A stretch of 64,000 nt of DNA from Cardiocondyla obscurior. Lineage: Eukaryota; Arthropoda; Insecta; Hymenoptera; Formicidae. The DNA is taken from NCBI RefSeq assembly GCF_019399895.1, contig NC_091889.1:1794501-1858500 (forward strand), given 5' to 3'. A program made the translations under genes and the position numbers. How positions within the stretch are numbered: position 1 is the first letter of the stretch; every line of letters starts with the position of its first letter. The notes beneath the pieces are model-generated. The model saw only the letters and a list, made by a program, of their open reading frames with translations. It searched no databases and had not been told where the DNA came from. Shown one piece after another: positions 33,601 through 43,232 of this stretch.

Positions 33601-34232
33601 AAAAAATGTAAGGAGAAAATGAGAAAAGAGCAAAAGAGGGTAAGATAGAGGGAAAGTGAGAAGAAGAAAAGAAGGAATATTATGAAAAAAAAAAAAATGG
33701 AAGCTGAGAGAAGTAGAAAAAAAGAGAGAACGAAGAATTAGGAAGGGAAAATATAGTAAAGAAAGAAGAAAAGATGCAAACAAAAGAAAAGTGGAAAAAA
33801 ATTAGGGAGTCAAAATTTAATAAGTAATACAGAATAGTGAAAGGAGAAAGAATATCGGAGTACCTGAAAAGAGAAGAGAAAGGACGGAAGGAAAAAGTAG
33901 CAAAAAGTGGCAAGGTATACATTAGGAAATGATTGGGAATAGGTATTGGACAGGAGAAGAGAATAAAAAGTGTAGAATATGTTTTGGGGATGAGAAAACT
34001 TGGGAGCATGTGTAGGAAAGATGCATGGACTGGGGGGATAAAAAAACATAGGAAAAAGTAGTAACAAAGGTACTAGGGGAGAATAGGGAAAAGGAGGTAT
34101 GATTTAAAAAAGTGCAAGAAGTTAGAAGTAGGAGAAGAATGAATAAGAGTATGAATGAGAATGAAAAGAAAGAATAGAGAATGCGCCAGAAGAGGGGGTC
34201 CCTAGATGTGAGTGAAGAATGAGTGTAGCACA

Positions 34233-34257
<25 letters not shown>
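30670..34257 (+). mobile_element. Decayed LINE copy, same family as 13695-18795
   Basis: It starts near GGACTTCCGTTTCCGGTGGC and ends in a TC run at about 34232-34257. The + strand is again purine-rich. Reverse-transcriptase words survive in pieces: Tyr-Arg-Gly-Ile-Thr-Leu near 32540, Gly-Cys-Pro-Leu-Ser near 32930, Ala-Tyr-Ile-Asp-Asp near 33045. Many stops and frameshifts. The Trp codon before the RT core is TGA at 32476-32478, as in the better copy. The endonuclease is lost or unrecognisable. Confidence 0.75.
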
Positions 34258-34266
<9 letters not shown>

Positions 34267-34628
34267 CAGGGTGTCTCAGCCCATGTGTAAAATCCTATAC
34301 AGATAGGTAGGTCTTGGGGAGATAAGTAAAAAAGTTCTTTAACGTTTTGAAAAATTCTCAATACTTATTGAGAAAAAAATTAATTTGCTAGCGCAAGAGC
34401 GACAAGGAAGCTACACGTGAGTGAGCGCGATAGGCGACGGCGCCATTCCTAGCCATTCGCTTGTCGCGCTCACTCGCCCGCAGCTTCCTTGTCGCTCTTG
34501 CGCTAGACAAATTAATTTTTTTCTCAATAACGGTTGAGAATTTTTTAAAATGTTAAAGAACTGTTTTATTTATCTCCCCAAGACCTACCTATCTGTATAG
34601 GATTTTACACATGGGTTGAGACACCCTG
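34267..34628. mobile_element. Palindromic MITE 4, ends like mariner-like element 2
   Basis: The left end CAGGGTGTCTCAGCCCATGTG is identical over its first 21 bases to that of element 2, and the next 60 bp remain similar (CAGATAGGT, GTCTTG, GAGATAA). The right end is the inverted match. The core is the GAGCGACAAGGAAGCTAC hairpin seen in the other MITEs. Confidence 0.9.
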
Positions 34629-34953
34629 TATATATATATATATATAATAAATTAATAAGATATATTAAAATACACACGCGCACATATATAATAATACGTA
34701 ATAAATTATAAAGCAAACAAATACAAAATAATCTAAATTAATGTGAATAAGTTAAATACCCCAATTAAAGTGTTAATAAACATTTTAATTCCGAAATCAA
34801 ACGATATTTCTTTTTATAGGTTTATGGACGTACGAATATTATAAAAATATGTATTATGTAGATTCGTATTTAATATAATTAATATAATTAATAGGAAGTC
34901 CAAAGTGGACAAAAATTGGATGTCCATTAGATGTACGAAAAAGGATATCCGTT

Positions 34954-35154
34954 TTATGTACAATAACGGATGTCTTCTTGTTTTCTTCGTATCGCTTCAG
35001 CCAGTTTCCTTCGCAGTACGTCCAAAGTTTCAGATTCTCCGTACTCAATCTGCTTTTCCTGGAGCAAGCGACATACTTGCTCTTTTCTCAGATAATAAAC
35101 CCAATTAATACTTTTCTTGGTTGTGTCACTTGACAGTCCTTCCGTGTCACTCAT
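34954..35154 (-). pseudogene. Gypsy gag N-terminal fragment
   Basis: 66 codons from ATG, with Tyr-Leu-Arg-Lys-Glu-Gln-Val-Cys-Arg-Leu-Leu-Gln and Leu-Asp-Val-Leu-Arg-Arg-Lys-Leu, a SAP-like helix pair also seen at the start of the two complete Gypsy gag proteins of this window. It lies just inside the LTR at 35262-35517 in the right orientation and then stops, so only the 5' end of this element survives. Confidence 0.6.
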
Positions 35155-35261
35155 CGGGTACTATCACCGTAACGTGTACTTTTCTCGAACCACAGTCACT
35201 CATCAATGCTTTTAATTAAAAACAAATATGAAATCCTACAATCCCATCCTCGTCGCCAAAT

Positions 35262-35517
35262 TGTAATGTTCTCTAATGAGTGTAACAATGTAAATAATAA
35301 TACGGTACTCAAGGAAATCATATGTAATAAAACAAAGAGATATATTTATTAACTTCGAGATACAGATATGACCAGGTCGGAGACGCTACCTAAGAGCGAC
35401 TGACTCCCCGAGAAGAATCAAGCCCCATGGGCTCTCGGAGCATCCTTATCGTTGTTGTGCCATTCAGCACAGATACTAAATACGATGCATCGCGTCTAAA
35501 TATGATACATCACAACA
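35262..35517 (-). mobile_element. Gypsy 5' LTR, minus strand
   Basis: On the minus strand it reads TGTTGTGATG to GAACATTACA (256 bp) and is followed by TTTGGCGACGAGGATGGGAT, a usual start of Gypsy leaders and primer binding sites. It contains AATAAA-like words. No second LTR was found; the element is truncated after gag begins. Confidence 0.65.
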
Positions 35518-36557
35518 TTAAAATCCTTTATTAAAATTGACTAATTGTAAATATAATACGACTGCGCCCTATCGTCCTTCTCGACGGTCCCGAAAAACGG
35601 ACCCCGGCACCGGCTGCGGTGCAATACTACCTACCATTAAAACCTTTTTAACTTGATCGCGGACACCCTGTATATAAGTAGCAAAAATGTAATTTCAACG
35701 AATGGTAGTTGCCCAGTAGAAGTTTTATAGTACTAAAAGATCAAAGATCGTAAGCAGAGCAAAGGTCCGCGAAACGTACCCCGCAACGGAAATAAAGCAA
35801 TTGTACTATATTTCCAAATTTATCTTTATATTACAATATAATTTATTTATAAACAATCTTTGTGTTATTTATCATAGATAGCGAAAATATATTTCAATAT
35901 AAAAATTAATACAAGATCAGTAAAATATCAACACATTCACTAGGTAAATAAACCATTTTAAACGCATACTTAAAATGAAGTAAATTTGTTAATAATTTTT
36001 TTCGTACTAGTGTATGAAAATATACGCCAATCACCAAAGTGTCATGAACGTCCCAAAGGAAATGCCAATACATACACAAAGTAAACAAAACTCACTTTTC
36101 GATTTTATTTTATCTGTTCTGTTTTTTTTTAATGTGTATCTTAATTTTTGCAATTACAGCGTTATTTGTCACAAATTTAAAAAAAAGTTTCAGACAAAAG
36201 TTACGTATTTTTTTCCGTAAAATTAGAATCTGCAATAAAAACAAAGGAGATTCCATAAAAAAAAACATAACTTGACCTTCAATTATGCTCAAAAATGACT
36301 TCAAAGTTAACTTAAAGATCACCATTTTATGACCCCCTTCGAACTCTACAATTTTTATCTAATCCATATTTTTGCCTCTTAATTTTTTTAAAAGTTTTTC
36401 CGCCGTCCTGTTTCAAATGGGATACCTTGAATAATTTAATGTAAATGTATACGTTACTTTCAATTTTTTCTAAAAATTGTTTTATTAATGTTTATTTTAT
36501 TTTATTATTAAATTATAACTATTGTTTTCAACTAAACAAACTTTTAATACATTTCAG
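35518..36557. other. AT-rich intron sequence with one CACCCTG end
   Basis: GGACACCCTG followed by TA near 35657-35668 marks the end of another mariner/MITE remnant. Otherwise no gene. The missing TM6 exon of the odorant receptor was looked for here without success. Confidence 0.4.
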
Positions 36558-36713
36558 TGTAATGGAATATATTATGCAGCTTACAGCAATGAATGGTATT
36601 CAGCAGATCCAAAACTAGTACAAGATTTATTAATTTTACTAATAAGAGGCACTAAACCAATTTATCTCACCGCTGGAAAAATGTTCCCTTTAACAGTAAC
36701 TACATTTTTCAAT
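36558..36713 (+). CDS. Odorant receptor, C-terminal exon (TM7 region)
   Basis: After ACATTTCAG the exon reads Cys-Asn-Gly-Ile-Tyr-Tyr-Ala-Ala-Tyr, then Glu-Trp-Tyr, then Leu-Thr-Ala-Gly-Lys-Met-Phe-Pro-Leu-Thr, which is the conserved 7tm_6 C-terminal signature, and ends at AAT|GTAAGG in phase 0 (52 codons). The last short exon with the Ser-Tyr-x-Ser motif was not found in 36720-37900. The receptor therefore lacks a recognisable first exon, TM6 exon and last exon; it may be a pseudogene, or these parts are too diverged to see. Confidence 0.8.
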
Positions 36714-36719
36714 GTAAGG

Positions 36720-38009
36720 TTGTGTTATTATGATATTTAATAATAATTATATTATATAGTGTCTCATTCTCGATGACAAATATGTAGTACATGCTTATTA
36801 TGTCTTGCATCACAACATTTAGCGCAGTAATTCTGTTCCCATTGTCCGAACACCTTTACTTTTCACTTCTTACTTCATATTATTTTGTTGTGTTGAAACA
36901 TCATGATGTGTGTAATGTAGTCAGAAAAAATTTAATTGGATGAAATTCCAAAAAACTCTTACCCCAATTTTTATAAAACTCAGTAGAATTACATATTTTG
37001 ATACGCTGTTTATAAAAACTATAATTGAAAATGACGACTGATTAATTTTCTTGGTAAAAACCATGAAAAATATTTGAAAATCTACGAAATCTTTATAAAA
37101 CTAGTAATAATTTTTTATTATCTCTATAAATAAGAAAACATATGATTTTTAGACAACAGTTTTAGATCCTATAGAGATGTATATTTTAGGTTCTATACAT
37201 TCTTACTATACAAATAATAGTTTTCAAGAAAATCGAGTATAAAGAAACCAACTTATTTGGACTTGATTGTATTCTCTACGGCATGCTAGGATAATTGAAA
37301 ATACTGAATAGTAGATTCGACTTAATTGAAGGCAGCTTTATTGTTAAAACTAATTTTACCCAATCTATTTAGACTAAAAATCGTTAAATTTAAGTAAAAT
37401 CGCATCAAATAAATCCAAGTTTATTGAAATCGGGATCTATAAATTGCTTGGGTTTTTCATAGTTTTCACCATGAAAATAAACCGGTTGCCAACTTTTACT
37501 ATATTCGTAATCAGCTCGTCAAAATATATAATCCTACTACTTGAGTAAAGTATAAACAAAGAAACTGATGCAATTATGTATATTTCTCAGCGTATCAGAT
37601 TAAAATTCTGTAAATTGCGCTTTTGACAGTGTATTACGTTACGCTCTTTGTTTATGTGTCATATGCGATATTGTTAAAACGTGGGTGTCGTGAAATTGTT
37701 TAAACAGTATGTTTTTTGACAAGCCGCAGCACGGCGAATCGAATTTTGTTGCGAACTCGGTCGCGTGCCGCCATTGATTTTTCGCGAACGCAGAAGCTGA
37801 CGGTACGGTAAATTAATAATTGTGACCTTTATGTTCAGCAAGTACACGGTTAAGAGAGCGGCCAAATATAGTGGCCCAAAAGCCATTGAATACAACTCTT
37901 AACTTTGTTGTCATGTTTTCGGTCTTCAGGACTATATGATGAGACAAATAATAACACAATGAAACACTTGCATTGAGAATTATACTCAAGATCTCTGATA
38001 AATCTCTTG
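36720..38009. other. AT-rich stretch without a gene
   Basis: No credible coding region or repeat shared with the window. Short open frames here have no domain features. Confidence 0.35.
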
Positions 38010-38266
38010 ATTAGACGTAAGAGCGATAAGGAAGCTGCGGGTGAGTGAGCGCAATAAACGACTGGCAAGAATGGTGCCGTCGTTTGTTGCGCTTACTCAC
38101 CCGCAGCTTCCTTATCACTCTTACGCTTATACATTTTATACACTTTATTTTTTTTTTTCTCAATAACGGTTGAGAATTTTTCAAAATAGTATAGGACTTT
38201 TTTATTGACATTTTTAAGGCCTATTTATTTTTTCACAGTGGATTATATGGTATGAGACTCTGTATA
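38010..38266. mobile_element. MITE 5, left arm truncated
   Basis: The GTAAGAGCGATAAGGAAGCTGC arm and its inverse around GGTGCCGTC, followed by CTCAATAACGGTTGAGAATTTT, are the MITE core. The right end is decayed (GAGACTCTGTA instead of GAGACACCCTGTA). Three copies of CTCTGTATAACATAAG follow at 38262-38320. Confidence 0.75.
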
Positions 38267-38320
38267 ACATAAGATACACTCTGTATAACATAAGGTATAC
38301 TCTGTATAACATAAGATATA

Positions 38321-39170
38321 GGATTATAATATACCTTTTATTAGATAGTTTATTAGATTACCGTCGTATATCGCTACCTACATCATTACCGACTCACCGG
38401 TGCAAACAAACTTTGATCCCGCGGACTCTATTCTAGCCGCATAGTAACAGTCATAATTAAAAGGTTTTTCCCCGTGGAGATAACGTGAACAAAGAAAGTT
38501 TAATTTAATATACGTTTGTTAGTTTTTATAATCTTTAATTTTCATGGTTCAGTTTGTTATTTTATTATGGTTACTTTTACAATTATTTCTTCGATCTGGT
38601 GTGGTTAAGTGTGTACGGTGTACAATTTTTCTACCTGTCTGACAAATATATTGTTTGTGAGCCTGGCCAGGCTGAGCGATCATCAAATAAAAGATTCTGC
38701 GCTCAGGTTCTGCTCGAAGCTAACTCAGATAAGATTCATTCTTTTCTTTATATTTTATATTTATTTTTAATTTATTATTATTTTGTGATGGTTTTGTTAC
38801 ATTAAATGTCATGTTTAATTTGATTTATTGCCTTTTGTTTTGACGTTACATTCCAATCATTTTTCCTTCTTTGTGCAACACTTTCTCTTGCACCTTACGA
38901 GCACCGTAAACGTCCACAGATAGATAGATGTATTTTTTTCCTTGTGCGGTACATCACGGACCTCCGCTCCGCTTAAAACTTTTTCAACTTAACACCTAAA
39001 TTTAACATATACTTCTAATTGTAAACAACAATACAAATAACACAAACAATACATAAAACACATAAAATTCGAAACTATAACAATATACGCAATACAAAAA
39101 TAAAAACAATACTACAAAACGCCTCATAACATAACATATAGCTATACTCGTAAGAGAGAGAAACGGAGAG
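38321..39170. other. Unassigned AT-rich stretch
   Basis: No recognisable gene. An 83-codon open frame at 38554-38805 is mostly hydrophobic and aromatic and has no domain features; I treat it as chance. Confidence 0.3.
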
Positions 39171-39171
39171 G

Positions 39172-39186
39172 GGAAGGGAGAAAGAA

Positions 39187-39255
<69 letters not shown>

Positions 39256-40291
39256 ACGGGCATTCATTCTTCCACTCTATTTCTTTCTTAGATTTATTCC
39301 AATTTATTCATTCTGGACTTCCGCTTTCGCTGCATTCCTTTTCATTCTCTCTTTCCTTTTTATTTCCACATTTATTCATTCTTGCTCTGTTCTTAATTTC
39401 TTCTATCTTTATTATCCATCCCTCTCCTTCCCCTTTTTTCCTAATACCTCTTCTGTCATTTTCTTCCACCCTTTGTCCAAACTTTAATCTATACAATTTT
39501 CCCATATATGCTTCCATGTCTCCATTTCCCCCATGCACAATCTACATTTTTACTTCTCTTTACTTTCCCAATATTTATTTCCTCTTATTTCTTCTCCTAA
39601 TCTAAACCTTGCTACTGTTTGCCACCTTTCTTCTTTCCACTCGTTTTTCAAATATTCCGATATCTCATCTTCTTTAATTCTACCACATAATTTATTAAAA
39701 TTTGATTCTCTTATTTTATTCCATCTTTCCTGTCTTTGCATCTTTATTTTCTTTTCTACCATATCTTTTCTTCTGATTTCCGCTTCTTTCCTCTTCTCTT
39801 TTATTTTTTTAATGTTTACCCAAAATTTCTGTAACGCTCCCTCCTTTCTTTTTCCCACTCTTCTTCCAACTTTTCCTCCTTTGCTTTTTCCCTTAACTTT
39901 TCCCAACATCTTCTTACTAATTTCCCTCCTCTTCCCTCCCCTAGTTTTCTTTCATATTTCTATGCCCTTAACACATGCCCTCCCTTTCAGTTTATCTCTT
40001 TGCATCTCCTCCTTTACCATATATCCTGCTCTGTAAACCTTTTTACTCCCAGTATCCAACTAAAATATATTTCATGTATTCTTTCTATTTCTTCTCTCTC
40101 CTTCCATCTCCATATTTCAATACCATAACTAATTACTGTTCATACCAGTCTGTCAAATAACCATATTCTCCATTTCCAGTCTTTTCGAAATTTCCTTTTC
40201 TCTATACTCCACACTTGTCCCATTATCGCTGCTGCCTTATTCACTCTTTCTTTTATCTGTTCTTTCTGATCTCTGTTTGCCGTTACTATAT
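39172..40291 (-). mobile_element. 5'-truncated LINE, same family, minus strand
   Basis: On the minus strand it holds the C-terminal third of ORF2: a Met-Gly-Gln-Val-Trp-Ser-Ile word, a Trp-Asn-Lys-Ile-Arg-Glu-Ser-Asn-Phe-Asn-Lys word and a Phe-Arg-Leu-Gly-Glu-Glu-Ile-Arg-Gly-Asn-Lys-Tyr-Trp word, all parallel to 17600-18320 of the better copy, in several frames. It ends on the minus strand in a long TC run (39252-39172; on the plus strand an AG run), like the other two copies. Confidence 0.8.
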
Positions 40292-40672
40292 AGAGTGAAT
40301 CAGAGATGATGGAAGTGTGACTTACCATTCAAGACGGGTTATCGATCGCGACTGTAGTTTTTGCTCCGCTCCATAGATTGCGGCGCCGTAGAAGATGACC
40401 GCGAGTATCTACAATTTCAAAAAAGTAATTTATTTTTATTAATTATTTGTGGGTTTTAGTGGACTTCCACACCACCCTTGAGGTGCCACTTTTGGCGCGT
40501 TAAGTTTTTTTCAGTGGACTTTTGCCTGTAGCCATATTGTACCATATTTGACAACCTATTTTGTTAGTGTGAAAACCAAATAGATAAATTGAAGTCATAT
40601 TGCGTAAGAGTACATGCAAATGAAAACTTTCATTAACATGCAATCGTGCGTAACATGTCCACAATTCATTTA

Positions 40673-41052
40673 TTACTTGAGTAAATGCTCAAAGTGACCC
40701 CCTTCCATTCTCTCACAAAATACCGCCCTTCTTAATATTGCGCTACGTACCCGACGTAAGATCTGCGGATTTATTGCGCGGCAAGCTTGCACAATACTGT
40801 TCTTCAGATCTTCTACGCTTCTCGGTCGCGTAGTGTAAACTTTTTGCTTAACGTGACCACGCAGAAAGAAGTCTAACGGTGTAAGGTCTGGTGAACGCGG
40901 CGGCCATTCATGAGAACTATAAAGACTGATCCAGCGATTACCGAATTTTCTTTTCAACAGGGTTCTTGTTTTATTGGCCGTGTGCGCAGGATGGCCATCC
41001 TGTTGGAACCACATATTAATACGTGATTTCAAAGGCACATCGTCCAATAAAT
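40673..41052 (-). pseudogene. Mariner-like transposase C-terminal fragment, second subfamily
   Basis: 124 codons cover Gln-Gln-Asp-Gly-His-Pro-Ala-His, Trp-Pro-Pro-Arg-Ser-Pro-Asp-Leu and Phe-Leu-Arg-Gly-His-Val-Lys, again with 36 residues between the two Asp by my count. The fragment is cut at its 5' side by the BEL LTR that begins at 41053. Its 3' flank runs to about 40292, where it meets the LINE. It is distinctly diverged from elements 1-3. Confidence 0.8.
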
Positions 41053-41429
41053 TGTAACGTAGAATAATCGCGATGCGGAATTACCGACGTGCGGGTAATG
41101 AATTACCGGTTAGGGCGCAACGGTACGAACGCGTTACCGACGAAGTCTCGTGTTGGCGCGGGAGAGAATCGCGATCGTGGCTCGAGAGGAAGCACGCCGA
41201 TGTGTTCTCTCGAGATTGTGTGGTGGAGCTCAACGTTTCGTGAGAGAGAACTGTAAGTGCGGATTGTAACGAGCGACAGGACGAGCAGTGTGACGAGCGC
41301 GGGACCGGTTGCGACAAGCAACGGCGACGAGCGACGGCGACGAGCGACGGCGACGAGCGACGGGACGAGCGACGGGACGAGCGGGGACAACGGAAGTATC
41401 GTAACGTACCGTTCAGGTACGGATTGAGG

Positions 41430-41595
41430 CGTGCCGTGTTCCCGGCGACCCGTAGGAGACAGCCGGCGTGCCGTGTTCCCGGCTTTCATACTTGGATTCG
41501 GCCGGCGTGCCGTGTTCCCGACTTTCATACTTGGATTCAGCCGGCGTGCCGTGTTCCCGGCTTCACATCAAAGTCTACAGGCGTGCCGTGTTCTA
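41430..41595 (+). repeat. GGCGTGCCGTGTTCC repeat in the BEL LTR
   Basis: Five copies; the three middle ones extend to a GCCGG...CCGGC or near-match around the core, with CATACTTGGATTC between units. Confidence 0.8.
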
Positions 41596-42442
41596 GAGTT
41601 AGAATTATTTTTGCCATTGTACGAGGTTCGAGTACCAGGATTCCGGCGCGACGGTGGAAGTCATCCTCGTGTAACCCCTTTCAACGTAGGGAAGCGTCGC
41701 CGCCGTGGGACTCGAGAAGATCACGTGAGCATCACGTGACCAAGGATTTGCGTCTGCCGGTTATCGTATGCGGGAATGCGAATGCGAGCGTGCAGATTAC
41801 GTGTCTGAAAGAAGCGACGGCCGTTGCTGGGAAAGTTTTGGTTTTGCGTGTGTCTCGGGCAATTGTATATATGTATAGCGCTAGCCCAGGCAAATTATTA
41901 AGTAGAGTATGTGTGTGTGTCGCGCGGAATTGTATGTAACGTCGGCTTGCATAGTTATCGTTGCTGCGTGCTTGTATAGCGAATGGAATTTTCCAATGTA
42001 TATATTCTTTTGGTTTCTCTCTTCGTCGCGTTTACATTACTAGTTTCTTATAAATCGAGTTGAGGCTAAATACTTTTCTTTTGCACGTATTTAGTATCTT
42101 TTCTTTTGGTAGCCTCCGTGCACATTCATTAAATACTTTTCTTTTGGTAGCCTTCATACACATTCTCTGAATATTTATTTTGTAGCCTTCGGGCAGAGGC
42201 ACAGTGTCGTGGGTTACATCCCCGAGTACTGTATTTTCTTTCTTGGTTATTGAGTTAAATTTGTGGCGAAGGCTTAGGCCCCGCCACTAGACGGCAGACG
42301 CCGTCCCCGAAGGGATTCGGCCAGACACCGACCCGGACAACGCCAAACGCGCCAAGCAAGGTTCGTCGGGCGACCACCGGCCCGACGATGGCGCGCGCCG
42401 CCGAGGTAAGAGTGGGAGTTCCCCCACTCTTATTTCGGCGGC

Positions 42443-42450
42443 TATATAAG
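42443..42450 (+). promoter_or_regulatory. TATA box of solo LTR 1
   Basis: TATATAAG inside the inverted repeat CGGCTATATAAGCCG, 11 nt after a 9-bp hairpin (42408-42431, AAGAGTGGG / CCCACTCTT). Solo LTRs 2 and 3 have the same order. Transcription should begin roughly 30 nt downstream, which puts the hairpin array in the RNA. Confidence 0.65.
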
Positions 42451-42522
42451 CCGAGCTCGCGGCAGAGCAGGTACCTTGTCTGATCCGAATCCTGGTCACG
42501 ATCACATCCTCCAGCTCCCAAA

Positions 42523-43003
42523 GGCTTCGGGCGCTCCCGAAGCCCTCTCTAGTACTCTCCGACTCGGGCGCTCCCGAGTCGTCCCCGGGCGCTCCCGGTG
42601 AGAGTCTTCCGCTGCCTTGGGCGCTCCCAAGGCAGATTTATAATTCAGGTTCCTGGAGACCTCGCGCGCTCCCGAGGCTCCACCACCGAGGCGACCGAAT
42701 ACCGCCGGCGCCCCCGGTTAGCCCGGGCCACCGAGATTCCCTGGACGGGCGCTCCCGTTCAGGCTTTAGGATCTGTCGTACGGCACACCTGCCGACGACA
42801 CCGCCGCGGTCGGGCGTTCCCGACTGCCGCCGATTCCAGGGCACCTCGTGCCAAACACGATCCTCCGGACGGGCGCTCCCGTCCGGCAACGGATCCGCCG
42901 CGCAACAGTCAGTCGCTGGCACTGCCGCGGTCGGGCGCTCCCGACCGCTGCCCCTCGGGCCAGCCCGAGCAACCTCGGTTTCTCCGACGGGCGCTCCCGT
43001 CGG
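42523..43003 (+). other. Array of eleven hairpins with constant GGG-CGCT-CCC core
   Basis: Perfect stems of 8-10 bp around loop CGCT lie at 42523-42544, 42561-42580, 42612-42635, 42865-42886, 42927-42948 and 42984-43003. Two more (42741-42762, and 42806-42827 with loop CGTT) have one G-T pair each. 42585-42598 has 5 bp, 42660-42677 has one mismatch, and 42701-42718 is degenerate. A further hairpin with a CCAG loop is at 42954-42969. The outer stem bases differ between hairpins but remain complementary. Confidence 0.9.
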
Positions 43004-43232
43004 CCTAGACCGCAACTAAAAGCCTGAACTATCGTGCTCTAGCGAACCCTGGTTCCGGCGAGCCTCGATCCGGCAAACCACGCGACACCGAAAGTCGCTA
43101 CCGTTACAAATTAAATATGATTTTGTTATTTGGTTAAAATAATTTGTGAATTACTGCACAAATAATTGGCGCTTAACGTTAAAATTAAAATTTTGAGTTT
43201 CTGTTTTGTAAAGATATTTATTTTGGGCAGTA

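Larger units (their letters stand above)
42262..43108 (+). mobile_element. Solo LTR 1 with hairpin array
   Basis: TGTGGCGAAG to CCGTTACA, 847 bp, flanked by AATT on both sides (42258-42261 and 43109-43112), so it is a complete inserted LTR without internal region. The inserted unit has a hairpin, a TATA box and then eleven short hairpins. A 4-bp duplication fits the Gypsy group. It sits inside the BEL LTR/leader and is therefore younger than the BEL element. Confidence 0.8.
41053..43160 (+). mobile_element. BEL/Pao 5' LTR, interrupted by a solo LTR
   Basis: It starts TGTAACGT and, once the inserted LTR at 42262-43108 is set aside, runs to GCACA at about 43160, followed within a few bases by TGGCGCTTAACGTT, a plausible primer binding site. 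Inside are five copies of GGCGTGCCGTGTTCC spaced about 43 bp (41430-41595) and AATACTTTTCTTTTGGTAGCC repeats near 42070-42150. The 3' boundary is an estimate because no second LTR is present. Confidence 0.55.

Noticed and set aside
38554..38805. 83-codon hydrophobic frame as a membrane protein
   Set aside because: Composition follows the T-rich DNA, and there is no recognisable motif or splice context.
42523..43003. Reading the hairpin array as a CRISPR array
   Set aside because: Repeat cores are only about 10 bp, spacing is irregular, the flanking arms are complementary to each other rather than unique spacers, and the context is an insect LTR.
42598..43015. Open frames of about 125-136 codons on both strands
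   Set aside because: GC-rich sequence with few stops; the hairpin structure explains the sequence better than coding.
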